Of a stretch of DNA of 64,000 nt, positions 46,641 to 58,239 are shown one piece after another (within the stretch, counting starts at the first letter, position 1; each line of letters opens with the position of its first letter). The DNA is from Emergomyces orientalis (Eukaryota; Ascomycota; Eurotiomycetes; Onygenales; Ajellomycetaceae): NCBI GenBank assembly GCA_002110485.1, contig MOWL01000071.1, forward strand, positions 62,001-126,000, written 5' to 3'. Under the pieces are notes generated by a model that saw only the letters and a list, made by a program, of their open reading frames with translations, was not told the origin of the DNA and searched no databases. The translations under genes and the position numbers were made by a program.

Positions 46641-47144
46641 TAAGACAAGCATGCAGTAGGTCTCCAATTCACCCGGCTGCTGTTTAACATTTTTCTCCTC
46701 GGGGAAAAATTGAGTGACTCTTCTGTTGAGACGATACGTGGTCAGTAATTTATGTAATGGAATATTCAGGGCGCCTGGCTAGTTTTACCGCTGAATCGGC
46801 GACTTGCCGTCTGAGTAGTTAGGACTCATTCCGTCAACTTCGGGTTATTTGAAGAATGATGACAGCGAGATTCAGCTGTATGCAATGTATTCCTCCCCGC
46901 CGACGACGAGTATTCTATACCATCTCTTATAGACGTCCAACTTGAGTATTATGTCGCTTGACACCGTTACTGTTAACGTGAATGCTGAAAGTTCAGGGGC
47001 TTTGCGTCAACATTTGTCAGCCACAGATCCAGATGAGGCTTTTTTGTTATTGAGCCAAACCCACCTAGTGCAACCATCCCAAGCTTTTTCTCATTTCTTA
47101 TCACCAACTGCTGACATTGCAGATTTACAAGAAAAATGTATTCT

Positions 47145-47291
47145 TTATCTCACTAGATGGCTCGCATGGCTGCAGAAGAGCTTGATGAGTCCATAGTGGC
47201 CCTGAGTTCGGCAGCGAATCCCAGGTAACCCTGCAGATGGGCGCAGCTGCATTTGCCCTTTTCAGTTTGTCTGACTTTTCAATATCTATCA
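47145..47291. promoter_or_regulatory. Two candidate GATA-factor (AreA/NIT2) sites upstream of nitrate reductase
   Basis: HGATAR on the minus strand at 47145–47150 (AGATAA) and 47286–47291 (TGATAG), ~465–610 bp upstream of the start codon. Fungal nitrate reductase genes are activated by AreA/NIT2 through such sites, but the motif is short and could occur by chance. A TATATAA is present at 47444–47450. Confidence 0.25.
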
Positions 47292-47754
47292 GCCTGGGGT
47301 ACCAGTTTCAAACTGCGCTCACTTTTTCCTGTGCCCCCAATAGTTGCATTTTCACCTGTCTGCTCGATTGCGATGCACTTATCCGGAGCCGGTTCCGGCC
47401 AATCGCTAACCTGACTTTTCAGCATTGTGCGTTGTTCCAACTGTATATAACTCTTTGATTTTATGATGTCACATTTTTATTTCCGCGGAATGTTAACGAC
47501 GTTGGGCTGTTGCCGAGGATGTCAACCCTCCCGGATGAGCTGCGAAGTCCAATCTCAGCTTGGGATATCTGGGGCTGATTTTGTGCACCAGAGATGCACT
47601 GAGTCACCCATGTCTGGTGCAATAACAGATCCTGTTCTGCGAGAGATTCCCATCGGCTTTGTGTATGGGGGATGGTTCTTTATATTGCTCATGCTCATGT
47701 CATCAATTTGAGATCTTTCATTCCTACAAAGATTTTCATGAATTCGAGATCAAA

Positions 47755-50750
47755 ATGGAATCAATTACTCGGCTGGAGGCTCCTCCAAATATTTTCCCAG
47801 AAAGGAGTCTTCTTCCTGTCATTTCAAAGCAGCCAGTACGCGTTGAAAAATCACAGTCACAGACCTACTATATTCCCCAACCACCCCCTTCGAAAGAGCC
47901 AGCAGAGGTCCTGGACCTAGATAAGGACACTCCGGATAAACACGTCCCCAGAGATCCACGCCTTATTCGACTTACTGGAGTTCACCCCTTCAATGTCGAA
48001 CCCCCTTTAACCTCCCTATTTGATGAAGGTATGTTTCTTCCGATATTTTGACCAAGAAAATAATTCTTATTGCAAACCTCGCTCATCAACGAAAGTATAG
48101 GGTTTCTTACTTCTTCTGAACTCTTTTACGTGAGAAATCATGGATATGTTCCTGAGGTTCATCAGGAGGACGTTGCTGATTGGCAGCTCAGCATTGAAGG
48201 GTAAAGACTAATATGGTTGTATAGAACAAATATGCATCTTTCATTATGCTGACTGGATGCACGTAGCCTAGTGCAAACTCCGCTGGTGTTGAATTTTGCT
48301 CAAATTTTGACTGAGTTTGAACAAATCACGGCCCCCATTACTCTGGTATGTGCCGGAAATAGGCGTAAAGAACAAAACCAGGTGAGAAAGTCTAAAGGCT
48401 TTTCGTGGGGAGCTGCTGGCGTATCGACAGCCCTTTTTACTGGCCCATTGATGTCTTCCATCTTACGAAAAGCGAAGCCGCTCCGAAGAGCAAAATTTGT
48501 GTGTATGGAGGGAGCGGATAAACTGGTAAATACCATACTTGACACTAAGTTTCTCTTAACAAATATTGACGATTGTTCGATAGCCTAACGGATACTACGG
48601 CACATCTGTCAAGTTAAATTGGGTTATGGATCCTACTAAGCGGATAATGCTGGCACACAAAATGAATGGCGAGCCACTCCGGCCAGACCATGGTCGGCCA
48701 CTGCGAGCCGTTGTTCCAGGCCAGATCGGTGGACGGAGTGTTAAATGGTTGAAGAAAATAATCATAACCGATACCCCAAGTGACAACTGGTATCATATAT
48801 ACGATAATCGAGTCCTGCCGTGAGTTTGCCTGTGGCCTCCCAGATTTAGAACGCTCCAGTTAAAAATTCAGTTTAGCACCATGATATCTCCTGAGATATC
48901 TGCGAACGAACTAAAATGGTGGTATGATGAACGGTATGCAATATATGATCTTAATGTTAACTCTGCTGTCGTGTACCCACAACACGGCGAGAAAATGCCT
49001 GTGTCCAACTCTTCCATATATAAGGTTAGGGGCTACGCCTATGGCGGAGGTGGCCGAAGGATTACAAGAGTCGAAATATGCTTGGATAAGGGGAGGAGTA
49101 AGTCCTCTTGCCCGTACCCTGATATATCCCTTCTAACATTACATTGCCACCCCAGCTTGGAAGTTGGCAAACATAGAATACCCCGAGGACAAGTATCGTG
49201 AAGTTGGCCAGGAACTATATGGCGGCCAAATCGACATGTCATGGCAGGAAACATGTTTTTGCTGGTGTTTTTGGTCCCTTAAGATATCAACATCCGAATT
49301 GGAAAGTAGTGACGCCATTCTCGTACGCGCAATGGACGAAGCAATGAATATCCAGCCTCGCGATATGTACTGGTCGGTTCTTGGTATGATGAATAACCCT
49401 TGGTTCCGTGTTACTGTTACCAAAAAAGATGGCTACTTGAATTTCGATCACCCGACTCAACCTGCTTTGATTCCTGGTGGCTGGATGGGGCGCGTGAAGA
49501 ACAATGGCGGGGATCTGACGAATGGAAATTGGGGAGATATGTTGGGAGGCAGTGAAAAACCCGCAGCTGTGCAAGCCGGTAAAATCAGCATGAAGCAACC
49601 TGACCCGAAAAATACCATAAGCTTGGAGAGGTTTAAAAACCATAAAACTGGGCCCCAGCCTTGGTTTGCGCTTGAGGGTGAGGTTTATGATGGCACTGAT
49701 TTCTTGGATGAACATCCAGGAGGCGCACAGAGCATTTTATCTGCCGCTGGTACTGATGCAACGGAGGAATTCATGGCTATTCGTGAGTTTTCCATTTTCA
49801 TTGGGCATATCTAACGCCTCCACTGATACATGCACATAGACAGCGAAACCGCGAAGGCCACGATGAGCCATTATCACATCGGAAGCCTAGACATATTATC
49901 GCAAGAGGCTCTAAAGAAAGATAACGACGAAAAGGCGTTGGAACTTTCTCGTGAAATATTTCTAGACTCGAAAATCTGGGCTCCATCAACACTAAGTGAC
50001 AAAGTAGCGATATCGCCAGACGCTCGCCTCTTCACCTTCAAACTTTCCCATGATTCCCAATACCTCGGTCTCCCCGTCGGAAAACACGTCATGCTCAAAA
50101 TTAACGACCCTTCCGCCGAAGAAACCATAATAAGAGCCTACACCCCCATATCCAAACCACATGCCATAGGCACCCTGGACCTTTTAGTAAAATTCTACCC
50201 CTCTACCTCCAAACACCCAAACGGCGGTAAAATGTCCATAGCAATGGACAAACTTCCCCTAGGAGCCATGGTAAGGTTCAGAGGTCCCATCGGGAATTTT
50301 GAGTACCTAGGAAATGGTGAAGTGCTCCTAAACGGAAAGAAGCGCCATGTGCAATCCTTCCATATGATTTGCGCTGGAAGCGGTATCACCCCTATCTTCC
50401 AAGTACTCCGCGCTGTGATGGGGGACGCAGAGGATCGCACCTCATGTGTTGTCCTGGATGGTAATCGGACCGAGGCTGATATCCTCTGTCGTGCTGAATT
50501 GGATGAGTTTGTGGCGCGGAATCCGAAGTGCAGGTGTCATATCGTTCATACTCTAACCCAGCCGTCGGAAAATTGGCCAGGGCGCAAAGGTCGGATTTCG
50601 GAAGATTTGCTGTGGGAATATGTTCCCGTTGCTGGGAAGAGGGATGTGGAAAGCCTGGTGCTTGTTTGTGGGCCTGAGGCGTTGGAGGCTGCTGTCAGAA
50701 ATACATTGTTACGTATGGGCTGGGCCGAGCCTGATTTATTCTTTTTTTGA
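47755..50750 (+). CDS. niaD: Assimilatory nitrate reductase [NAD(P)H]
   Basis: Seven exons (47755–48028, 48101–48200, 48267–48525, 48584–48819, 48877–49097, 49156–49782, 49840–50750), all GT–AG, give an intact 875-residue protein. Domains in order: molybdopterin-binding (DPRLIRLTGVHPFN; ITLVCAGNRR with the Mo-ligand Cys), Mo-enzyme dimerisation (GYAYGGGGRRITRVEICLDKG, SWQETCFCWCFWSLKIS, NNPWFRV), cytochrome b5 with heme histidines (DEHPGG and MAIHSETAK), FAD-binding (RAYTPIS, RFRGPIGNFEYLG) and NAD(P)H-binding (CAGSGITPIFQVLRAVM, VCGPEALE). It reduces nitrate to nitrite in the cytosol as the first step of nitrate assimilation. Six introns match the Aspergillus niaD arrangement as I remember it. 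In many fungi niaD sits next to niiA and a nitrate transporter; neither is in this window. Confidence 0.96.
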
Positions 50751-51153
50751 GGCGATATACGAGTGTTTTTCACTGTGTGCATCAGAATTTAATGGGAAAT
50801 AAGGTTAAACAACTCCGTTACGATTTTACATTTGATATATTCAGGTTTCCATTTTTCGGGCCTCCTTCAATGGCAATATGCAGTGTTGCTGATACGCGAA
50901 GGATGACTTTCAGGCGTTCTTTAATTTGTCAGTATTTCCTTCGTTTAAATTTTCGATTTAAGACAAAAAGGACGCTCTGTGCTTTATTGAAAACTCAAAG
51001 AAGCTGGAAAACACCAAGAGTCAAGGTAAAAACGAGAAAAAAACCAAAGATACAACAGCAATTGTAGAGATGTGCCTGGTATGGGCGGCATGCAATTCCA
51101 CAAGCATGCAATTCCACAAACCGTCCGACCAGTAAAAATTAAATGTATCCTTA
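50751..51153. other. Intergenic between convergent niaD and SEC5
   Basis: 3' flanks only. No gene supported. Confidence 0.5.
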
Positions 51154-54100
51154 TTACTTAGTCCCACCACTCCTTACTTTTCTAAAACATGCAAACTCTC
51201 CGCGAGTCGCTTCCCGCAACCGCTTCAAAACCCCCCTCATCTCCCCCAGCTCAGCCTGCAATTTAGCCCTGGCCTCGTTATTTGTTCGGTGATCAAGCTC
51301 CAGATATATCTGGCTCTGTATTTTCGATGCTTCCTCCGTCGCGTACTGTGAGAGGGTTTGTGCGATAAATTCCGTATCGAGGGTTGCTTGCATGAGAGCA
51401 GGCAATGAATACTTAGGCCGCTGTGTGAAGGCCTTTAGGAGTGATGAGGAAATTTGCGTTAAGAGGTGGGAAAGGATTGCATTTGTGAGGGACGATGCGG
51501 GTGCGCCTGATAAGCTTTGGTTTGGCGTTGGGAGAGTTGTGGACACTTCTGTATGCACCAAGACGAGATTTAGCATGGTTGTATATACATATGGGCGAAC
51601 TTGGTCGGGTCGACTCGTCAAGGGAACCCAGTCCGGAGCTGCGATTCCATCAAGGATAGTAGAATTTAAGGTCGCAGTCATCGGCCGGGTGTATGATTGA
51701 AATAAGCGGGCGTCTATTTGACCGAGGACATCGCGTATTGTTTTAGACTCCTCGGTTAATTTAACGGAGAAGGCAGTTTCGAAGTTGGATACCAATTGAG
51801 GAACGTAGTCAGCGCGGAGAACTTTGAGGTTGGAAAGTGTGAGAAGCATCCGAACGTTCTAAGAAAAGAGCAGTAAGTAAAGAAATTAAACATAGCTAAT
51901 ACCTGGAGTATAAAAGCACCTACCCTATTTTTGGAATCAATGCCGCCTGAAGGGGCAATAGATGACGAAATGTCCAATCCACCAATGCGCACGACAGGGC
52001 CTACAAGAATCCATTCATTTTCACCTTCGGTCGTAACTGGATGCTCAGCATTTTCAACAAGCCCACTGAGTGCTTTATATACGCTTGTTACAAATTGGGA
52101 CCGGACCATCTGCAGAAGTTTTGCGGGTGGAGGAGTGACAACATCGACGACCCCAGGTTTCGTCATAGCTTCCGATATATACAATATCTTTTGCATTCCC
52201 GAAAGAACTGCGCTTTCGAATGCCACGAAAAGTCCGGGCATTTTAGTCATGTCCTTACGTTCGGAATCCCTAGTCCAGTCTTCGAGATATTTCACGCTCT
52301 CGGCATCTTTATTCCAAGCTGCGCATATGGCACGCACTGATCGCTCTCGTGTGCCGCTGACGAGCAGCTTCAACTTATCATAGGTGCTACTACCGCTAGA
52401 TATCGGACTCATAGCAGCTATCTCGCTAGCAGCTGTTCCTATTAATATTAGGAATTGGCTGAGATAATGGACGCCACTAAGACAGTTTGAATATGGAGGC
52501 CAGAAAGCGAAGTCCTCCCATGCTTCTCCTCTCCTAGGTGACGGTGGAGGCATATCTTTAGGGTCCAGCCGGAAACGAGAGTCGGTTGGAGTTAAACCAG
52601 TTGGGGGGCTGTTGGGAGTTGTTGGGAGTGGTGAAAATAAAAGAGAAATATCTTCGATAGGGGGATCGGCAAAGATCGACATAGCGCTTTCACGGATGAG
52701 ATTTACAAGTTCAATCACGCCATCTTTTAAATCACTTACTCCTCCAGATGACAACCGGTGGTGCTTTCGGCTTTCACCCTCGAATCCGGCTGGGAGGAGC
52801 TTCTGCTTACTGCCGTCAATGAAAGATTGTGTGGTGTCCCAAAACTCGATGACGTCTCCGAGGATGCCGCCTTCAAGTGATAGCAGTTTCTTAAGGTATG
52901 TATGCACGCACTCCCATAGTTCGATAACGGGCTCAGTATCGAGTTTATCTTTGGAAGTTGCCACACCATCACGGTTCGACAGATGAATATACGGCGCAAC
53001 GGCTTGAGGCGTTGGTTTCTCTCCACTGGCTAGACGTCGCCGAAAAATTTCAATTTCGATTTTCGACCGTTCACAGAACGCCAAAATTTTCGTTTTCAAA
53101 TAATCATAACGTCCGAGCAGCCATACCCAGACTGGATTATCGTCAACACCGAGTTCAAGTAATGTTGCAATCAGTTCCATGTGCTCCTCAACGGGCCCAT
53201 CGACGCTCATTGTGGGGGTATTCGTCTGAACATTGCTTAAACGTCGCCACAAGTCCCGCTTAAAAGCTTGTATCTGCTTTTCAACATCCATCCACATTCT
53301 TCCCGTAACAAGGATTAGGTGAACTTGGGCGTCTGTTAAGGGGCGCTGCGAAGTTGTAGCCCGGTCTGCAATGAGTCTTGCGTCGATTGCGTGTTTTCTA
53401 GCACGTGTGTATTGACCGACAACCGCCTCATAATCCCGCTGTTTGATCGATCGCACGAGATTAGACCCAATTTCGTATATCTCACGGTGGTTTTCCATGG
53501 CTTCCACGACAGCTTTCAAACCCTCTTCTCGCTGCCGGCCCCCAAGGGCTGGGCCCCACACTTCTTCTGCTTTCACTGAAACCTCCATTAATGGCACACG
53601 TATGCCCTTGACACCATACTCACTTTCTTTTGTAAGGGAGTTTTTCTGGGGAACCGGGCGTTCAGTGCTAACGGAGCGGCCTGCAGCTCCCGTGCTGTAG
53701 TTTCTCATATGAGAACCAGGCCTGCTGGTACTTCGAGAATGTCGTGGCTGTGGTAAGGCATCAGGTTGTGCGCCTTGATTTCGCATTTCCGTATATACAT
53801 TGTCGATAGTCGCCTTCGCTCGGACAAAGCGTTCAAAGTTCGACTCAACCAAAACCTTTAGAGATGCAGATTTTTGATCGATAGATTTAGATAAAAATTC
53901 CAGTCCTTCTAAAAGTGATTGGGTAGAATCAGAGGAGTGGGTCTGGGAGAGGAAAAGCGCAGGCGAGAAGGTTGTCGACGACAGTAGGTAACGGTTTCGA
54001 ACGCGAGCGTCATCGTCAGCGATACCACGTTGTTTCAACATCCTAATCACACTCTCCGAAGATCCCAAAGGGTCTGGTTCGTCCTTTTGAACCAAATTAT

Positions 54101-54335
54101 CCCTTCCATCACCAGTCCGTTGAGATCCTGGCACTATGCTCCTGCGTTCACTCCCACCTCGCTGAAGGGCAGCATATCTCGATTTTCGTCGTTGGGGAGC
54201 CGAGATGGCGGGGCCAGAAGACAAGAACTCATCACCATCAGAATCATCACTTTCATTCAGCTCTGCTGGCCATTCCTCGGGGTAAAGTGTAGGAATGTTG
54301 TAATAATGGGTAACGTCTGTGTCGTGGGAAGCCAT
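51154..54335 (-). CDS. SEC5: Exocyst complex component Sec5
   Basis: Two exons, 54335–51924 and 51858–51154, with a 65-bp intron (GTAGGT...TTAG, phase 0) give 1038 residues. Recognition rests on the conserved N-terminal block (LKVLVESNFERFVRAKATID, then NVYTEMRNQG), preceded by DPLGSSESVIRMLKQRGI and FSPALFLSQTH, which is characteristic of Sec5/EXOC2. The large helical remainder (MEVSVKAEEVWGPALGGR; YEIGSNLVRSIKQRDYEAVV) fits the rod-like CATCHR fold of exocyst subunits. Sec5 is part of the octameric exocyst that tethers secretory vesicles at sites of polarised growth such as the hyphal tip. The second exon supplies the C-terminal helices. Confidence 0.92.
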
Positions 54336-54779
54336 AATAGGGGGAGGGCACAGCGTTTGAGCTTGGCCTAAGCAAGGGTCAGAAACAAGAAAAGTCGCAC
54401 ACGCAATTCCAAAAAATGATAGGAATCTTTAATTAATCATAAAAACTGTAAAATAATCGGTGCGCTAGACACACCTCCAAGGCCCCGTTCATTGGTTGCG
54501 TAATTGCTCTTGATATCATTGCTGTCGTGGAAGTGGACGATGTGAGGTGGAAGTGAGCAAACAGAGCAAACTCCCGCGTCTGCTTCGCTAAGCCAAAAAA
54601 ATATCTTTTGCGTGGGCCTTCCAAGGTTACTAGCGGAAGCGCCAGACTGGGATAGATAGCAAAGTCCAACTTTCTCCCTTCGCTCACACCACAATTACTC
54701 TCATTTTCACGTTAAACGACCTCAATTGCTTATTGCACTTAGAGATTTACCAGCCTCCGTATACGTCCCGTCCGCCACG
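54336..54779. promoter_or_regulatory. Shared divergent promoter region SEC5/IDH1
   Basis: 444 bp between the two start codons. No canonical element can be assigned with confidence. Confidence 0.5.
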
Positions 54780-56281
54780 ATGATTTCCCTGCGCGCGTTT
54801 GCTCCCGCGCGGCAGTGCCTACGAATGCCGGTCGCCCCATCAGTCCGCATGTCTCCGTTGAATGTGGGTGAATTTTCTCTCCAGGCGCAAGTCTGCCCCC
54901 TAATGCATTGCAATGATGATAAGTAGCCTAATTTGTGCACATAATATAGATTCGATGCTACGCTGTGGCTGCAACGGAAAAAGTAGCTAAGTTTCCAGGA
55001 ACCAAAGGCCCTGACGTATGCAATTCCTCTCCCCCAAACGACAAACACGAAACATTTGGCGTGTAAATCGGAAGCTGAGAAGTCTATTTGCTTAGGGGAA
55101 ATATACGGTCACATTGATCGAGGGTGATGGTATCGGGCCAGAGATCTCACAATCCGTCAAGGATATTTTCGCCGCTGCAAAGGTAAAAAACGACCTGTAC
55201 CAGCTTTTCATTTTCACGGCGAGCCTTACTGAATAAACTAGGTACCGATAAATTGGGAGCCAGTTGACGTTACGCCAATTATCAAGGATGGGAAGACTGC
55301 CATCCCAGATAAGGCTATCAACAGCGTGAAGAAAAACTTTGTTGCCTTGAAGGGACCACTTGCTGTAAGTTCCGTCTGTTGTCAAATGCCGTTGAGAGCC
55401 AGGACAGTGGTTAAAGGGATGCACAGACACCCGTCGGCAAAGGCCATGTTTCCCTCAATCTTACTCTCCGCCGCACTTTCAATCTTTTCGCAAATGTCCG
55501 TCCTGGCCGGTCGATCGCTGGTTACAAGACCCCATACGATAACGTCCAAACTATCCTTATCCGCGAGAACACTGAGGGCGAATACTCCGGAATTGAGCAT
55601 GTCGTGGTGGATGGCGTTGTGCAGAGCATTAAGCTCATTACCCGGGAAGCATCCGAACGCGTTCTCCGTTTTGCCTTCCAATATGCCCAGGAGATAGGCA
55701 GGAAGAAGGTCCGTGTCGTGCATAAGGCCACCATCATGAAAATGTCCGACGGCCTCTTCTTGCGCACTGCGCGAGATGTAGCCAAGGATTTCCCAGATAT
55801 TGAGTTCGACGCTGAGCTCCTTGATAACACTTGCTTGAAAATTGTGACCGATCCTGTCCCTTACAACGACAAAGTACTGGTCATGCCCAACCTTTACGGC
55901 GATATTTTGTCTGACATGTGCGCTGGTTTGATCGGTGGCCTGGGTCTTACCCCGTCCGGTAACATTGGAGACGAATGCTCTATTTTCGAAGCCGTCCACG
56001 GTTCCGCCCCTGACATTGCTGGCCAACAGAAGGCGAACCCAACTGCCTTGCTCTTGAGCAGTATCATGATGTTGCAGCATATGGGACTACATCAGCATGC
56101 CGATAAGATTCAAAATGCTATCTTCGCCACTCTTGCGGAAGGAAAGGTAAAGAAAAGTCATCCGTGGAATCCTACCTACTTATCAGTACTCTGCTAACAA
56201 CAATCGTAGTCACTAACTGGTGACCTTGGTGGCAAAGCCAAAACTAACGAATACGCAAGCGCCATCATCTCTAAACTGTAA
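54780..56281 (+). CDS. IDH1: NAD-dependent isocitrate dehydrogenase subunit 1, mitochondrial
   Basis: Six exons (54780–54863, 54950–55015, 55096–55182, 55242–55364, 55427–56146, 56210–56281), all GT–AG, give 383 residues. The N-terminus MISLRAFAPARQCLRMPVA is Arg/Ala-rich without acidic residues, a likely mitochondrial presequence. The mature part contains TVTLIEGDGIGPEISQSVKD, ALKGPLATPVGKGHVSLN, LRRTFNLFANVRPGRSI, IRENTEGEYSGIEH, VHKATIMKMSDGLFL, VMPNLYGDILSDMCAGLIGG and the GSAPDIAGQQKANPTAL block of the isocitrate/isopropylmalate dehydrogenase family. The match is specific to the regulatory Idh1 subunit of the NAD-linked enzyme, which with Idh2 oxidises isocitrate to 2-oxoglutarate in the TCA cycle. 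Early exons are very short (28, 22 and 29 codons). Confidence 0.95.
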
Positions 56282-56824
56282 TATGTATTATTATCCGCCT
56301 ACCTAACGCCCTCAACCCCCCTTTCAATATATTTTACGCAACCAATCCTCTCCAGAGTTGTCCACTAGATAGAAATGGCCTATGGTATACGTATCCTGAG
56401 CCAAAATTTTCCTCTGCTTTGTTGTTTGTTTTGCGTGAGTTGTACTCTTTGATGCCTTTCATGGCGATTTTTTGATTTTTTGTATAAAAGAATATGCTAC
56501 TTGATATGATTCCGCGTATATAGTTTGCGAAGGTTCGTTAGTGTTGATCTTTTTCGCATATAGATGTATAACTAAAATATAAATGACATCGAACTCCAGT
56601 TGTGGTATATTGACAAAGTCGTACATTGCGCTCCTCCTAAATCTTAATCATACAAACTTCCGAAAATAAATTCGTTTCTCCGGATTTCCCCTAAATATTC
56701 ATTGCAAGAGAAATGCGAATATACATCAATCCACATAATACCAAACCATACAAACACCAGTCAACTCCGATAATAGATCGAAAAAACGAAAAAGGGAAAA
56801 GGCAAAGGAGAGAAAACGAAACCA
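56282..56824. other. Intergenic between convergent IDH1 and EAF7
   Basis: AT-rich 3' flanks; nothing else seen. Confidence 0.5.
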
Positions 56825-57917
56825 TTACCGTCGCCTGCCGCGTTTAGGCACACCTCTAGTCGGCTTCTTCGCCTTTCCACGTGTAGCTTGTGTCCGCGTT
56901 GACCTTGCCGGTGCTGAATCCGCGATTTGGGTGTCAGTGTCCTCCCCTTCGCCCGTCTCCGTCCCCTCTTCATACCCCTCCTCTTCCTCACCATCTTCCG
57001 CTGTATCGTCTTCTTTAGCCGGACTGGCTTTATTATTATGTCGTGCTTTTCCATTCTCGGCTTCGGCATGTAATCGCGACGATCGTGTGCCTCGGGTTGT
57101 GGCGCGCGTGCTACGGTTTGCCCGCCGGCCACGAGAAGGTGCGGGCGAAGATCTAGGTTCTAGCAGTTTATATTCTGTTAGCTTTTTCTGTAATAATCAA
57201 CCCGCACTATTGGGTAAAGTGATCGGATCTCTCACCATCTGTGTCTGCAACTGTACTAGCCCTTCCTGATCCTCCAGTAGGGCTCATTGGAGGAGATGGT
57301 GACCCTTCCGGAGCAAGTCTCCTCTCAAACATCATATCCCCGTATTCATCATATGGTAGCTGGAATGGGCAGTAAGGCTCTTGCGCTGGTTCTAAGTCGC
57401 CAGATCCATCTGTAGCAAACGAGGCTTCCTGAGCAGAAAAACACATTAGCAATTTTGTTAATTCAGCTCCGTCAACAAGGAAGGTTTGCGATTACTCTTT
57501 CATCCAGTCCCGCGAGATTGTAAAGTGTTCCCAGCTTCTTCCAAATCCCAGGTATTCGAGTATGTTGATCATCTGGAGCTACGTAACCCTGGCTGATCAG
57601 ATGTTCTGAGATAGCCAGCATGCGAAAATGTTTGTGCATTCCTAACATTGTTGAATTGGTTATAAACTTGCGTGGTTGGTTTGCGTTTCCTGAGCCCCGT
57701 AAATATACATACCGACAGGTTTCCATCGTATGATGCCTTTAAGCAATGATGTTTCTTGCTCCTCCGTCCACGGGTCTGTAACTATGGAATCGCTTTCTGC
57801 CTCAGGCTTCGACGCAGCGTCTGGTTGCGCGGGAGTTGTAGGTGTATGCTGGAGATTCTCCGCCTGTGGAGTCGAAGCTCCCTGCGATGACAGCCGCGGT
57901 TTCTTCCTGGGTGGCAT
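56825..57917 (-). CDS. EAF7: NuA4 complex subunit Eaf7
   Basis: Four exons (57917–57713, 57641–57496, 57428–57236, 57174–56825) give 297 residues. After a Pro/Ser-rich start (MPPRKKPRLSSQGAS), exon 1 ends in the hallmark DPWTEEQETSLLKGIIRWKP and exon 2 continues GMHKHFRMLAISEHLISQGY, then IPGIWKKLGTLYNLAGLDER; this is the Eaf7 (MRG-binding, CT20) domain. Exon 3 has the fungal PFQLPYDEYGDMMFERRLAP block. Exon 4 is a basic/acidic low-complexity tail rich in RGRR and EEEEG motifs. Eaf7 is a subunit of the NuA4 histone H4 acetyltransferase and the TINTIN module. The donor of intron 2 is GTAATC, a weak match. The acceptor of intron 3 (AACAG at 57175) was chosen over a nearer one because only it keeps the frame. 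Confidence 0.85.
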
Positions 57918-58239
57918 TTGCAATCAAATATAAGCGGTATAACTTGTAATAGAATATCTTGGTGATGGAGATAGGAGAAATAAAGATAGATACGATAGAT
58001 ATGAGCTCCAAACCGTGTCGGGGGTTATTGTATTGGCCGCAACAGAAAGTTTGTGCTCCAGCGAAGGTTCAAACAACGCCTGGCAAATAAGCAGTGGTCC
58101 GTGCATTTGGTCATTTAACGCTAGTCCTATATTTGACTAGTGTTCTCAGCCGCGTTTTGTCCTTCCCCAAACGCGTTGGAACAACCTCCTCGATGTCGAA
58201 TGAGCAAATGGATATGTCGTATGGAACTCATACATAACA
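57918..58239. promoter_or_regulatory. Shared divergent promoter region EAF7/gamma-tubulin component
   Basis: 322 bp between the two start codons, so both promoters must be compact or shared. Confidence 0.5.

Larger units (their letters stand above)
44558..47754. other. Gene-poor region upstream of nitrate reductase (3.2 kb)
   Basis: No complete gene is recognised. A minus-strand coding-like stretch lies at 46640–46271 (separate entry). Plus frames at 45557–45925 and 46942–47196 have no domain or splice support. Confidence 0.4.

Noticed and set aside
51392..53026. Several plus- and minus-strand frames of 90–150 codons
   Set aside because: All are antisense or out-of-frame shadows of the SEC5 exons.
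55382..56080. 232-codon open frame on the minus strand
   Set aside because: It lies entirely opposite the IDH1 coding exons; the plus strand has clear family motifs.
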